64,000 nt of DNA from Hyphodiscus hymeniophilus (GCA_016508695.1 VNKQ01000020.1:62001-126000); one strand, 5' to 3'. Positions 21,312-32,621 are shown, numbered from the stretch's first letter. Numbers and translations: made by a program. The notes: generated by a model not told the origin, from the letters alone.

Positions 21312-23226
21312 ATGTCACGACGTGGGGGGAGTGTCTACGAGGAGCGCGACTACTATTCCCGCGAAGAGCTACCACGAAGAGGGGGTCCTCCAGTACAAGT
21401 CCGTGAACGAGAGGAAGAGATCTTCACTAGGCGAGAGCCTGAACGAGACCGAAGGCCCGACTTTCTACGAGAGGACTATGGCAGACCTGAAGGAGGGCCG
21501 TTGGTTTTACGAGAGAGGGATACCGAGACATTCACAAGACCGATTGAACGAAGACCAAGATCTCCAAGTCCAGTCCGCATTCGTGAGAGAGTCATCGAGA
21601 GGGAGAGATCTCCTTCTCCAGTGCCAGTCGAGCGAGTGAGAACAAGAGTTATTGAACGTGAACGTGAAAGAGAACGTTCCCCGAGCCCACCACCTCCTGA
21701 GAGATTACGTGCGCGAGTCATCGAGACGAGAGAGCGGGTGCGAGAACGATCCCCATCTCCTATTCGATATCGTGAGAGAGTCATCGAGAGAGAACGAAGC
21801 CCTTCACCAATCCGCTTTCGTGAGAGGATAATCGAGAGGGAGAGGAGTCCATCACCTCCACCATTTGAGCGGATACGAACCCGGGTCACAGAACGAGAAA
21901 CTCGAGAAACTCGAGCACCCTCCGTATCTACATCACCGTCCCCTCCACCCATCACTCGAGCACCTCCAATCCACCAAGAGATCATCACACATCATAGACA
22001 TATCGATCATGGTTAGTCCCAGATATCCTTCCTCTCTATGCTCTTGGATCTAGGCCGGCTCAAATGTACTCTTGCTAACGAACGGCACAGGATTCGAACG
22101 TCCAGCTGCCCCAAGTCCACCCCCTCCACGCAAGCGAGAAACACGAGAAACCGATATCGACATCTATACATCCAAGAACAATACCGAGGTCGACATAACC
22201 CGAACCTCAAGCCGCTCAGATCCACGTCCAGAACCTCGACCACCCCCTCCACGAAGCTACTATGACGAAGGGATCTATGAATCCGAACGAGACAGGCTAC
22301 GAGTTGGTGATACAAGAGTGGACATTTCCCGAGAGAGGAGGAGTGTCTCAGCCAGACCTCCACCAGAGCGAGAGCGAGAACGTTCCAGAGTGCGAGTGGA
22401 TATCCGAGATGACGAAGATGAGGCTGCATATTATGGGAGGAGGACTGCGGAGCGGGCTGTCATTGGGGAAGCATACAACGGAGCAACGAAAGACTGGGCT
22501 ATTGTAGATGTCCCTCCTGGGACCGAGCGTGTGCAGTTGGATGGTGTTGGTGGTGCATCTGAGGAGATCACATGGCAACGATACAATGGTGTACGAAGAA
22601 GCAAGTTCATTCCTGAGCGAGAACGTGAAAGAGTGGAAATTAGGGAGAGGGATATCGAGCCTGAGGTCCGAACCACTGGTCTTGAAATCGAGATCTCGAA
22701 CAAGAGACGGGAGGGCGGAAGGACATATGAACGAGAATATGAGAGAATTGAAGAGAGTTCTGATCGGAGAGTTGGAATTCCTCGTCCTCCACCAAAGCCT
22801 CGAGTCGGAGAAGGATTGTGGACAGAAATCACAAAGGATTTAGTTGTCAAAGAAGCTCTTGAGCAGAGTGGCTATGATTTCGAAGAGACTGAGTTCTTCT
22901 ATTACATCCTAACCTACCTCCGCTACGTACGTATACATCTCAGTGTCCCTTGCGTCTGAACAATGCTTACTGTCGAATAGGAAGATGTTCTCAAACTTGT
23001 GGAGCTCTCCGAATCCATCCGCCGCGAACGCCGTGACCGTATTCGTGACATCGAGCGAGAACGCGAGCGTCTTGAGCGCCGTGATAAAGATCGAGAGGAG
23101 TGGGAGATGGTTGAGCGGACGGAGCGTAGAAGGGAGCGCGATCGCCCTTATGATGATGAGCGCATCATTGAGAGGGAGATTGTCTATGATGGGCGTAGAC
23201 CACCAAGACGAAGTGGTGGTTGGTGA
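21312..23226 (+). CDS. RS-like protein with C-terminal DUF8035-like domain
   Basis: Three exons, 21312-22011, 22091-22926 and 22981-23226, give 593 residues with matching phases. About the first 220 residues are Arg/Glu/Ser/Pro repeats of the type RERVIERERSPSP, like SR-type nuclear proteins. A Pro-rich stretch (APSPPPPRKRE) and more charged sequence follow. The folded C-terminus begins near GLWTEITKDLVVKEALEQSG, continues as YDFEETEFFYYILTYLRY and EDVLKLVELSESIRRERRDR, and ends in an Arg/Glu coiled-coil-like helix. I associate this C-terminal text with the fungal domain of unknown function DUF8035; that name is from memory. An RNA-processing or nuclear role is inference from composition. The ATG at 21312 follows a C/A-rich leader and begins the RS-like region directly (MSRRGGSVYEERDYYSREE). 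Confidence 0.85.
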
Positions 23227-23722
23227 ACCACCGAATGCATATACACTCCATTCTCGGGAGGATTTGCTTTGAATAGAATGTGACGAGTGGTTTGGAAAGA
23301 CGAGAATTGGATCTGGATAGAATGACGAATTATGAGATATGGCTGATGATTACATAGCGAGCAAGCGCTGCTGGATACCTCTTATATTTCTATATCTCAT
23401 CAACAGGTCATCTCACTCTCGCTCTCGCGTGTTCTCCTTCTACTGAGTGGGGTAGGCTTCTTGGCCACTGCTTTATCATCAGTGAAGATGGAAAAGGAAT
23501 GGGAGTATAGATAGCATCAGTATCATGATAATGGATCTACGAAACGATACAATGAAATACGGCTTGAAATATAAATACTAGGAGTGGCTTGCGGGGCTAT
23601 TTATCGTAGATTAATGAGGAGACTTTTATATCTCAAATTATAACAGCCCACGTGACCTTCGAGGCACAGTCGGATTGTTTCGCCGCGAGAATCTACACCA
23701 TCTCTATGAATCCCCCTGATCG
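23227..23722. other. Short intergenic region
   Basis: About 0.5 kb between two plus-strand genes, moderately AT-rich. It should hold a terminator and a promoter; nothing else is seen. Confidence 0.55.
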
Positions 23723-25663
23723 ATGCGCATACGGGCCATCTCGAGATGGCGGATTGGAATGAGAATGAGGCCTGCGAAAACCGCGAATCGTGCCAAGCGC
23801 TCCGCACAACGCACTCTCTTAACTACGGCGTTCAAAGGTGTCACCAAGGTATCGGGCCCTCCGATGGATGGGCTTCCCCAGGGTACGAGAGATGCAGGAT
23901 TGGACTTTCCCACCTTGAAGTATCAATCGCTCGACCCGGAACGGGATGAGATTCGACTGCTCCGAGTCATGTCTGATTCAGATCCTGAGTCGACAATCCG
24001 CTGCCAGCTTTTCCATACCCCACTTCAGGATGCTCCTCCGTATGAAGCACTGTCGTATTCATGGGGTAAACGGCATGGATCGCATGGAGTCCTTATCAAC
24101 TCCAACTATGCTAGAGTTACTCCCAACCTGGAACAAGCTCTCCGCCGGCTCAGGCCACGGCATGGTGATCCGGAGCTCATTCTGTGGGTGGACGCATTGT
24201 GCATCAACCAAGCGGATATATCCGAGCGAAGCATACAGACGTCAAAAATGCGCATGATGTATCAAAAGGCGAAATGTGTATCCATCTGGCTTGGGCCGGA
24301 GAGCAGGCTTGGGATGGGTCTAGTACGTGATTTGAATCGGAGCTCCAAAGAGGAGGTAGCGAGGATGCTTCAGGATCCTACGCAGCAGGAGCGCTTCTTC
24401 GCGCTTGTTCAGTTGTTCCGCAGAGATTACTGGTGGCGAGTATGGGTCATCCAGGAGGTTTCCTGTGCTAGTAATGCGACGGTCTACTGCGGAGATGATT
24501 CCGTGCCCTGGCAAGAGATAGACAACGTGGCGACTGTCCTGCAAGAGCAGGAAGAACCACTCCAGGATCTCTACTACAAGAAAATTTCTTACGTGCGAAC
24601 CCTGACGCATGGCGGGCCCCGAAGCCTTCGTCTGTCTCGCTTCTCTCCCAACGCTTCTGCCCCTCCGCTCCTGGAGCTGCTCCTCTCGCACAAGAGCAAG
24701 AAGTCCACCGACTCGAGAGACAAGGTCTACGCCCTCGTCGGAGTCTCCGACACGCGCAGCGCCTTTGGCGAGATCGACTATTCCCTCTCACGGCGCGAGG
24801 TCTTCACCTACACCACCCGGCACATCATCTCCACCTCTCAGAAGCTCGACGTGGTCTGCGTCAGGCAGCACGATGTCAACCAGCGGAACATGCCCTCGTG
24901 GGTGCCGGACTGGACCAGGCCACCCGCGAATACGGGCCACACGTTGATCGGTCTGCACCATCGCGAGCCCGCCTTTTCCGCGGCCGGTACCAGTCTGGCA
25001 CGATGCTCCTTTGTCGAAAACGGCTATGTCTTGAAAGCCACTGGATTCGTAGTGGACCGCATCAAAGCGGTTGGCGTGGCTCTCAAGAAACGGGGCGAAC
25101 CGAGCGATGCGGTACCCTCTCTGCACACTTTTCGAGACTGGTGGCGCATCTTTGTTGGCTACATGGGAGGTTCTGTCTCCGCTCAGGTCGCTTTTTCACG
25201 AATCATTTCATGCGGAAACTGGCAGTTCGACGACGATCACATGTACCAGGAGAGGCTCGAGGGGATATTTACTCTATCGAATAGTCATCTCGTCCGAGAT
25301 TACCCTGCTGGATCGGTCGGAGAGCAATCGGGAAGATCTGAATCCGTGGAGCTGGAAACTGCCCAGGCTGAGAAGACTCAGATAGCCTCCATCTTGTCTG
25401 TCAGCCTGACCATGAACCGGAGAAGACTCTTCATCGGCTCGAGCAATATTGCCGGACTGGCTCCCTGGGACTCGGAGCCGGGAGATCTGGTATGCATACT
25501 TTGTGGGTGCAGGTTTCCCATCGTTTTGAGGAGGCTGGGCGGTAACTGGCCGTATCATTATCAGCTCATTGGAGAAGCATACGTTGATGGTATGATGAAT
25601 GGAGAAGCAATGACCGCACTCGAAAACGGGATGTATGATCGGGAAGAGTTCGAGATTCATTGA
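23723..25663 (+). CDS. HET domain (heterokaryon incompatibility) protein
   Basis: 646 residues in one open frame. The HET domain lies at about 107-247 with its three hallmark blocks: YEALSYSWG (107-115), LWVDALCINQ (154-163) and RDYWWRVWVIQEV (234-246). HET proteins trigger incompatibility cell death when unlike fungal individuals fuse, and large families of paralogs are usual. The remainder (about 250-646) has the typical variable C-terminus with SRDKVYALVGVS and PSWVPDW, common in this family, and no extra recognisable domain. The basic N-terminus (MRIRAISRWRIGMRMRPAK) may be a misjudged start; M48 is an alternative. No partner gene is adjacent, so a specific incompatibility system cannot be named. 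Confidence 0.92.
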   Translation: MRIRAISRWRIGMRMRPAKTANRAKRSAQRTLLTTAFKGVTKVSGPPMDGLPQGTRDAGLDFPTLKYQSLDPERDEIRLLRVMSDSDPESTIRCQLFHTPLQDAPPYEALSYSWGKRHGSHGVLINSNYARVTPNLEQALRRLRPRHGDPELILWVDALCINQADISERSIQTSKMRMMYQKAKCVSIWLGPESRLGMGLVRDLNRSSKEEVARMLQDPTQQERFFALVQLFRRDYWWRVWVIQEVSCASNATVYCGDDSVPWQEIDNVATVLQEQEEPLQDLYYKKISYVRTLTHGGPRSLRLSRFSPNASAPPLLELLLSHKSKKSTDSRDKVYALVGVSDTRSAFGEIDYSLSRREVFTYTTRHIISTSQKLDVVCVRQHDVNQRNMPSWVPDWTRPPANTGHTLIGLHHREPAFSAAGTSLARCSFVENGYVLKATGFVVDRIKAVGVALKKRGEPSDAVPSLHTFRDWWRIFVGYMGGSVSAQVAFSRIISCGNWQFDDDHMYQERLEGIFTLSNSHLVRDYPAGSVGEQSGRSESVELETAQAEKTQIASILSVSLTMNRRRLFIGSSNIAGLAPWDSEPGDLVCILCGCRFPIVLRRLGGNWPYHYQLIGEAYVDGMMNGEAMTALENGMYDREEFEIH

Positions 25664-25868
25664 TCGAGGTATTTTCCGCAGAGAGCAAACTGACTTCTGA
25701 GCTGAGCATATATCTGCGAATCTAGGGGGCTTGCCAGAATCACGTGTTTTAGGCTACCGAGTAAGAGTCATCCAGGGCACGGTCTACAGTGCCCAAGATC
25801 TTCTATATGTAGGTAACTTGACGGGTCACTTGGACCTGATGCTCTCACTCTCTGCATCTCTTTCAGCC
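25664..25868. promoter_or_regulatory. Presumed promoter and leader of the archaemetzincin gene
   Basis: Short gap downstream of the HET gene. It ends in a pyrimidine-rich stretch and the well-placed start context cagccATGCC at 25869. The frame is open back to 25731, but that extension looks like leader sequence. Confidence 0.4.
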
Positions 25869-27251
25869 ATGCCACCAAGCAAGCCATCTAGTTGTAGCCA
25901 CGGGAAGCTCGTCTTTTCGCCATCCTCCCACGCAACAAAGGCAGGCTATAAGGAACCAAACCTGGCCAAAAGAATCGCTGCGACAACAGCTCGAGGGACT
26001 GTGGTCTCTCAGACAGCAAAGAAGTCTTCTGTCGACAAAACCCCCAATCGATCAGCGTTCCCAGCTCCTCTCGTGTTGCCCGGAGACGAACTTGCTTGGG
26101 ATCCAAGTTATCCTTGTCAGAGCTTCAGAGCTTGGAGCCAGCTCAAGGAGAGGAATGCAGTCACTCCAGAAAGACGTACGGTGTACTTTACTGGACCGCC
26201 AGATCTAGACTCTGGTATGGAGTACACTCGGAAATGGTCACAACCACGCATTAAGCGTGGAGTAAAGGAAAAGGCCGGTGGCTTCCCCAAAACTGGGGAT
26301 GTGTTGAGCTACCTCGGGGCTTTCTATCACGGCTTGCCTGTCAAGATGTTGCCTGCTCCCCAAATATGCTTCACATCCGACGTTGACGATGATAGCTCTC
26401 CGCCCACACCGCAGGGCAAGGGAGCGAGGGGTGAAACTGCAGCTCCACCCTCCCCAACGCTCTGGCTCAACACGCACAAGCCCACAGGCTGTATCGGGAT
26501 CCGCACCCGCGCAACTCCAAAAGGCGACTTCTCACATCAGCTGAACTTGAATGACCTGCTTGATGCGGCCACTGAGATCCTGCCAGATGACGCGTATGCG
26601 TTGCTGGTGCTCGTGGAGCACGACATCTACGAGGACGAAGACGACGACTTCGCGTGCGGCAGAGCTTACGGCGGATCTCGCATCGCCGTCGTGTCGGGCG
26701 CGAGGTACAACCCAATCCTGGACGCGACTCAGGGACTCGAGCGAGGTCATGCATGGCCAGCTTCGCATTGCGAACGGTACTTGCAGAGTTGCCTTGCAGC
26801 CGCCGAAGTAGATGCCGAAGACGACGGCGGCGATGCGGGAATGAGCGATGTCTCTGATGAGGAGAACACAGTCGTCGCACCTATGCACGTCGCGCTCTCG
26901 GCACACGCAAGCCTCCCGTCCCTAGACTCCAACCCCTCCGTCAAAGCGCTGTCCGGTCTATGGCTCGGCCGCGTCTGTAGGACAGCGAGTCACGAGCTGG
27001 GACACTGCTTCGGCATCGACCACTGCGTGTACTACGCATGCTCGATGCAAGGCACCGCGTCCGTGGTTGAAGATGCGCGACAGCCCCCGTATCTGTGCCC
27101 GATCGACCTAGCCAAGATTTTGAAGGCTACTGGCGCGGACCAGAAGGAGAGATATGAAGCGCTGCTTGCTTTCTGTGAGGGGCATGAGGAGGCGCACTTG
27201 TTCGCCGCTTATGGTGCTTGGATTCGTGCTAGGCTGGATGCCGATCGGTGA
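25869..27251 (+). CDS. Archaemetzincin-type metalloprotease (family M54)
   Basis: Zinc protease of the archaelysin/archaemetzincin family. Starting at 25869 (MPPSKPSS) it has 460 residues; the frame is open 46 codons further upstream, but the ATG at 25869 has the better context. The zinc site H-E-x2-H-x2-G-x2-H-C is complete at about 375-386 (HELGHCFGIDHC). It is followed by YYACSMQG, which supplies the Met-turn and a Cys of the family's second zinc site, and by YLCPIDLAKI with another Cys. The N-terminal 80 residues are Ser/Lys-rich and probably disordered. Two acidic insertions lie within the catalytic region (EDEDDD; DAEDDGGDAGMSDVSDEEN). No signal peptide is seen, so it is probably cytosolic. 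The natural substrate of eukaryotic archaemetzincins is not settled. Confidence 0.92.
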   Translation: MPPSKPSSCSHGKLVFSPSSHATKAGYKEPNLAKRIAATTARGTVVSQTAKKSSVDKTPNRSAFPAPLVLPGDELAWDPSYPCQSFRAWSQLKERNAVTPERRTVYFTGPPDLDSGMEYTRKWSQPRIKRGVKEKAGGFPKTGDVLSYLGAFYHGLPVKMLPAPQICFTSDVDDDSSPPTPQGKGARGETAAPPSPTLWLNTHKPTGCIGIRTRATPKGDFSHQLNLNDLLDAATEILPDDAYALLVLVEHDIYEDEDDDFACGRAYGGSRIAVVSGARYNPILDATQGLERGHAWPASHCERYLQSCLAAAEVDAEDDGGDAGMSDVSDEENTVVAPMHVALSAHASLPSLDSNPSVKALSGLWLGRVCRTASHELGHCFGIDHCVYYACSMQGTASVVEDARQPPYLCPIDLAKILKATGADQKERYEALLAFCEGHEEAHLFAAYGAWIRARLDADR

Positions 27252-27748
27252 GGTTGGAGATTCGGGAGCGAAGTGCGAGATGACGAGTTTGGAGATCTCC
27301 ATTTGCTTTCTCGACTTTGCGATGTTTTGAAGGAGTGCCATAACCTATCTCATCTTCGATGAAAGCATGCCGCCATTTCAGTGACCAGCTCATGCTTCGT
27401 TCACTACACTTGAACGAGGACGCGGGGCTAAAAATCAAGTAATTCAAACATATGTTTGGCCAAGCTTGGAGGGAACGTATTGGTAAGGTGTGATAGAAGT
27501 GACTTTTCTATTCGCCCTTTCAGGCTCACCGCATATTCTGTTCAGATACCCATCCCAGGCCAAGTCTTGAGCAAGTTTATAATTACTTGTTGACATTGTG
27601 AGAATCATACTTACGTTCATGATACCACAAACCTTTCTCGCTTGAATGGCCCATACCTACTCATACATTTTTGATGTCATCTAGTCCGTGACTCTCCTCC
27701 AACCTGCGTGAAATCTCCATTGCCAAAATATCCGCTCAAGCCCAATGC
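27252..27748. other. Convergent intergenic region
   Basis: About 0.5 kb between the ends of the archaemetzincin and 2EXR genes. I see only 3' flanking sequence. Confidence 0.6.
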
Positions 27749-29042
27749 TCAGAAGCTCATTGTAGAAATCCTCTCATTGGGAAAGTCGCCGAATGGATTG
27801 AGGTCGTATTTGTTCTTGCGGGCTTCCACTACGTCGATAGGTAAACGTCCACACTCTTCAACCTTCACGCCTTCTGGAACAAACGCACCCAAAACATGGA
27901 CTCGAGGTGCGGTGTAGAAGTGATATTTTTGTTCCTCCATCTCAAAGCGTTTACGCATCTCAAACTCGATTTCCAATCGGTAGTCGATATTCATTCTTAT
28001 CTCCTTGAACGGGCCCTCGCATTTTGCGGCGAAATCGACTCTCGGGATATTTTCTGGATTACCGCTTTTTCGTAACTCTTCGGGAAGAGGTTTCTCATAG
28101 AGACTGTAATTGGAGTCATAAATATCCCATTCGTCGTCAATGTCCGTTTTCTCGTCGATCAGAATGAGTAGAATGAGCAGGTTGGGAAAGAAATGTCGGA
28201 TGAAAGGCTCCGCATCATCAGGCAGATGTTGAAGGACATCACGACTGACAGCCAAGCTCCGGATCTTCTCGAAGTTTGGAGGTCGGCCATCCCACTTGTC
28301 AGTACTCAGATTTACCTGGCTGTTCAGTCCACGGTGTTGTCTTATGGGGAGCTCCCGACCGGGTATTGCGAAGAAGGAAGATACGTAGTCGAGGATCCAG
28401 GCACGGGTGGACATTGGCTTCAAATGAATTATGTCTGTATCGAATCGTACCCATAATGCATGTGGGTCCCAAACGGATGTCTCTTCAGCGGCATCGTGGT
28501 ATGATTTATATCTTTGTTTAACTTCTTCGTGGGACTCCCTGCATGCGATCAAGAACGGCGGTGGGAGGTTATTGTGGTAAGGACTGAAACTGGCCGATCG
28601 AACGTGCAATCCATCCCGAGCACGAAGCTCGATACAACGGGGGGCATCGATAGCATGGTGCCCTGTCAATTTGTAGGGTTAGCACTGGCCCATGCACGTA
28701 GAATGTCATCAGTAGCTGCGTTTGCCGTGAAATCGATACAGCTGATGAACTGAAACCCCTCTCGAAGGACTTACATATCTTGATACGTAACTCGGTCGGC
28801 AGCTTAGGAAAGAGACCAAACTCTGTCAGGGTTCTGTGAGAGGTGTCTCTCACACAAGCCGAAGAGATCATGTCTTCATACAAATCAACATTAGCTTTGC
28901 GAAAAGCACGTCGTCGATCTTCGGCTTCCATCTTGGCTTGGAGTTTTTTGGCTTGCTGGACAGCTTTGAGAGTAGCAAGATGGGCTTGATGTTGCAAGTT
29001 TGTCTGCCAATTCAGACTCGTGTTGCCTTGGTTGGCGGCCAT
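27749..29042 (-). CDS. 2EXR-domain protein
   Basis: Two exons, 29042-28775 and 28662-27749, joined across a 112-nt intron (GTAAGT...GACAG) that splits a Trp codon, give 393 residues. The N-terminus (about 1-75) is basic and coiled-coil-like (KAVQQAKKLQAKMEAEDRRR). The fungal 2EXR motif follows: FGLFPKLPTELRIKIW at about 76-91, then PRCIELRAR, then PPPFLIACRESHEEVKQRY, and the DPHALWVRFDTDIIHL strand typical of this family. The rest carries an acidic stretch (EKTDIDDEWDIYD). These proteins are abundant in Pezizomycotina, and their biochemical role is not established. The two exons are separately open in different frames, so a gene caller ignoring splicing would report two proteins. Confidence 0.88.
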
Positions 29043-29958
29043 GCTTGCGTGTTTTCTATAGTGATGAGGTAGGAGGAGAATTATGGATTGAGACGAGACA
29101 GTTATTTACAGTAAAGGCGGGGTCAAACGCGCTGTCACGGGATTATCGCGTCTACCGCCGTTCAATCAAAGCACCGTCAACTAGTGAATTCATTGTCACA
29201 TCTCTAGTTTTGAGAAAACCAACAGAAGTAGGCCGAGATATATATCATTCATCACAATATTACAAGTTGATTGAGAGAACTTGAATTCTTTCTTTCTGCC
29301 TTCGTCATGGATTTGCCTACCTAGGCAAATTCTCTGCTTCCAATGCTAGACCAATATGTAGCGTACATACCTACACGGCCAATAACCTAGGATTAGATAG
29401 ATATAGGCATGGAAACGTCTGTCAATTCTTCGAAGCGGATGGTAAATGTCATCCTGAGCATCTCCTTCCGGCATCCTTGGCACAGCTACCCCATTTGTCC
29501 TAGCTTCTTCTGTCTCATGAATCTCCGTGTTACTTTGTTCCTCTCCAAGGTATCCAGAAGCTCCTCCATTGTCAAAACGAGATTGGGGTCTCCAGCATCT
29601 TTTGGATCATCCAGGCCGTTTCTGATAAGTGTTTCTCATTCTTCTCGTGAATTACGATTTGCGCGAAGCACCCGCGCTAAAGAGGCACAGCTTTCCTATG
29701 GGGACTAGCGTCGGTATGTACACGTGACTTGTCCGTGGACACCTTCCTGCACACTCAACCCTTCATGATCTATGTTACAACATCCTACTTGAAATGAAAC
29801 GAGAGAAACGAGAGACCCAACTCCCATAAAAATCAGCGCGAGCTCTCCTTGCAATCCTGGGGGCTTGGGGAATTCCTCATGCCGTGCCCCGCAGCCGGGA
29901 TTCCGGATTGTGGTGATGATCCTTGATGAGACCTTTCAGATCAATCAATCGAATCTCA
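29043..29958. other. Divergent intergenic region, no supported gene
   Basis: About 0.9 kb between the divergent 2EXR and Zn2Cys6 genes, holding both promoters. The short frame near 29,409-29,708 has no supportable features. Confidence 0.55.
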
Positions 29959-32281
29959 ATGGAGTCTTCTGCACAAGAGACGCCCAGAAATGGTGTTCGT
30001 CGTCAACGTGGACCCCAAGCTTGTGAATCCTGCCATCAGCGTAAAGTTCGTTGTGAGATTGGATCAAATGGCACCGCTTGCACTGCATGTGCGGCCAACT
30101 CGGTACCTTGCAAGCTACGGTCGAGGAAGATATACAAGTATGATCACTGCTCAGAGTGATCTTTCTCTATCCGAATGTTAACCTACTTAAATAGAGCCCG
30201 GATCACACAGCGAAATCCCGTACCCTCCTCGGTCACTCCCAATGGTCTTAACGACGATTATATTTCGCACCAACCAAGGACGCAGGATGTCCCTGAGGCC
30301 TCGTTGCTAGACCAGACTTTCTCGGTGGCTCTTGGGTCCCCCGCAACATTGATTTCCGGCAAAGGCTCTTCAGATCCGGTTACGGAAAAGAACAGGAACG
30401 ATGCTGTCACGCTAGTGGCTGCGCTCAAGGGCACCGCCTCGTCTCCAGGCGACACAGAGGTGTTTATTGGTGATAAGCAAGGCTTTGGTGCACTTCTGGA
30501 TGTCCTAGGTACCAATGAGGCTCCCCAGCACTACACAGTTCCTCGATCGAGTGTGAATGTACTAGATCCTGATGATCTGACCTATCTGAAGTCCAAGGGA
30601 TGTTTCTCTCTACCAACACAGGTGGTGTGCGAATCTTTGATAATATCCTATTTCCACATCATTCATCCTTCTTTGCCGATCATTGATGCCAAAGCTGTTC
30701 TTGGGCCATATACTACGATTGGATTCCAAAACGTCAACCTTCTCCTTCTTTGGAGCATGTTTTCTGTCTCAGCAAGTGTAATCATGGAACCCTGTGTCTA
30801 CTCAGCCACTTTGCGGCTAATTGTTACAGTTTATTGATTTAAAGGCTGTCAGCCTCGCAGGATACAATACTCGTAAGGAGATGAAAGAAGCGTTTTATAA
30901 ACGCGCAAAGGTGAGCTTCTATTGACTTTACCTCCTGATACCACACGCTAAACGTACAGTGCCTGTATGACAATGGCTACGAGGAGGATAGAGTTGCAGT
31001 CTTACAATCTGTGATTCTAATGGGCTTCTGGTTCTCGGTCGCAGAAGACCGTACTGCATCGTGGCACTGGACTGGAGTTGCCATATCACTCTGTCAAACT
31101 CTTGGATTCCATCGAAGTGTAGGCAATCAGGCACGTAGCTCTATCTCCGTTTCGCGACAAAGCTTATGGCGACGCATCTGGTGGTCATGTTTCTTCCGGG
31201 ATCGATGGCTTAGTCTGGGGATGGGACGCCCTATGAGAATCAATGCCGAGGACTGCGATGTGGCATTTCCTTCCGTTGATGACGTTTTGGACGAGATTCG
31301 GGATCTGCCCGAAGGTATCCTTCAAACGTATCTTCCGCCAGATTTCGCGGTCCTAGCATGTCACTGGCTGAGATTTATCGATTTAAGTGTGATCTTGGGT
31401 GTTATCCTCTCGGGAATATACCGACCTTTGAAAGATAGACTACCAGCAGAGGAAATAGAAGGCCTTGAGAGAAGTCTCATTGTGCTGGGTGAGGGTTCGT
31501 CTGCGCAGCCACAGGGAGATCTGAGTAAGCTCTCAGAGAAGATCTTCCTACTGCACAAAGAGTAGGCTCTCCTCAGTCATTACCTGCAATGGTTGGAACT
31601 GATATCTCCAAGAGCAGTTTTGATTGTCCTGTTCCGCCCGTATGTTTCTCAACGTTTATCGCAGGACTCAGTCATCTCAATGGCTACTGCAAAGCAAAGA
31701 ATCAGTCTTGCTGCGATGACTACAAACAACATTTTAGACACGATAATTGCTTCGAATTCCGTAAGGTTTCTCGGGCCAATGATGTGAGTATCACGTCTGC
31801 TTTCCGTAGCCCTGCTGACATTGCCCTCTTGACCCACTTTGCTGGTTCCAGCAATGCAAGCCCATGTTTTAGAGGCTGTATCGGAAGATAGTTTTACACG
31901 CTCGCTGGGATCAAATAGACTTGACTTGTGTCTATTGGTGCTCCACGAGCTAGAGCAAAACTACCCAGCTGCCACGATCATCCACACTCTGTTCACGCAA
32001 GCTCGAGCTACTCGTCCCATTAGCCCAGGTAGGGCTGCTACCCCTCCTATGTTAAACGACACAGCAATCGATCTCCAAGCTCAGACTGCGCCCCCGGAGA
32101 CGGCCTTCCTCTTTGACACCGTAAATGACTTCATGGATCAATGGAATCCTGATATGTATTTCTGCTCCGATCTTAAGCCTAGATTTATGGCGCTGACAGC
32201 TCCAGTGGACTCGTATTGGACGAAAACAATGCGCTCAACTCGGTTATCAACAACGAGGAATGGGAAAATATGTTTCTATGA
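29959..32281 (+). CDS. Zn2Cys6 transcription factor, apparently frame-damaged
   Basis: Fungal binuclear zinc-cluster regulator. C22-x2-C-x6-C-x8-C-x2-C-x6-C51 is perfect. A middle homology region follows: SYFHIIHPSLPIID; ASFIDLKAVSLAGYNTRKEM, where the AS|F junction is spliced; RRIWWSCFFRDRWLSLGMGR. Best exons are 29959-30137, 30195-30777, 30830-30910, 30960-31561, 31613-31783, 31852-32155 and 32200-32281, ending INNEEWENMFL. The first four and last introns keep frame. An in-frame TAG at 31563 is explained by a 51-nt intron 31562-31612. But joining 31783 to 31852 (GTGAGT...CCAG) leaves the frame one base out between VRFLGPM and MQAHVLEA. So either this copy is a pseudogene, or I have missed a splice form. 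It sits at the left of the oxidative cluster and could be its regulator. Confidence 0.72.
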
Positions 32282-32621
32282 CGCTGCGTCAAAGACATAG
32301 TGGAACTTCATGTACCCAGTGCCGAGAGTAAAAAGCTTTGATCTATGGCAATAACATACCAAACTACAGATTGCTAATTTGCTGCACTACATCATTATCC
32401 TCAAAAATAATCCAACGCCCGTAAAATGCGAACTGTATTGTGGCGCCTGAGGCCTATCCCCAATATCAAACGCTTCTCAAAATGTGGTCGTCGCCTTTAT
32501 TTTTCAGAACAGATTTCTCGACTCAGAATTTCCCCGCCAACTTGCGATATGAGCCGAGATGGCCTTGGTTAAATGTCAAGATGCAACACTTCGAACCTTG
32601 ACTCCTCACATTTTTATGAGC
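32282..32621. other. Convergent intergenic region
   Basis: About 340 bases between the 3' ends of the zinc-cluster and membrane-protein genes; nothing else is seen. Confidence 0.6.

Noticed and set aside
20593..21639. 348-codon plus-strand frame
   Set aside because: Its second half lies in another frame of the RS-like gene's first exon, and its first half is low-complexity CT-rich leader; the ATG at 21312 with repeat-rich protein is the real gene.
21476..21988. 170-codon minus-strand frame, Ser/Leu-rich
   Set aside because: Antisense of the RS-like repeats; composition is explained by the repeat.
25731..25868. 46-codon N-terminal extension of the archaemetzincin
   Set aside because: The extension is not protein-like for the family, and the ATG at 25869 has a better start context after a pyrimidine-rich leader.
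31011..31565. Stand-alone gene ending at the TAG at 31563
   Set aside because: Sequence on both sides continues the same zinc-cluster regulator, with a plausible 51-nt intron removing the stop.
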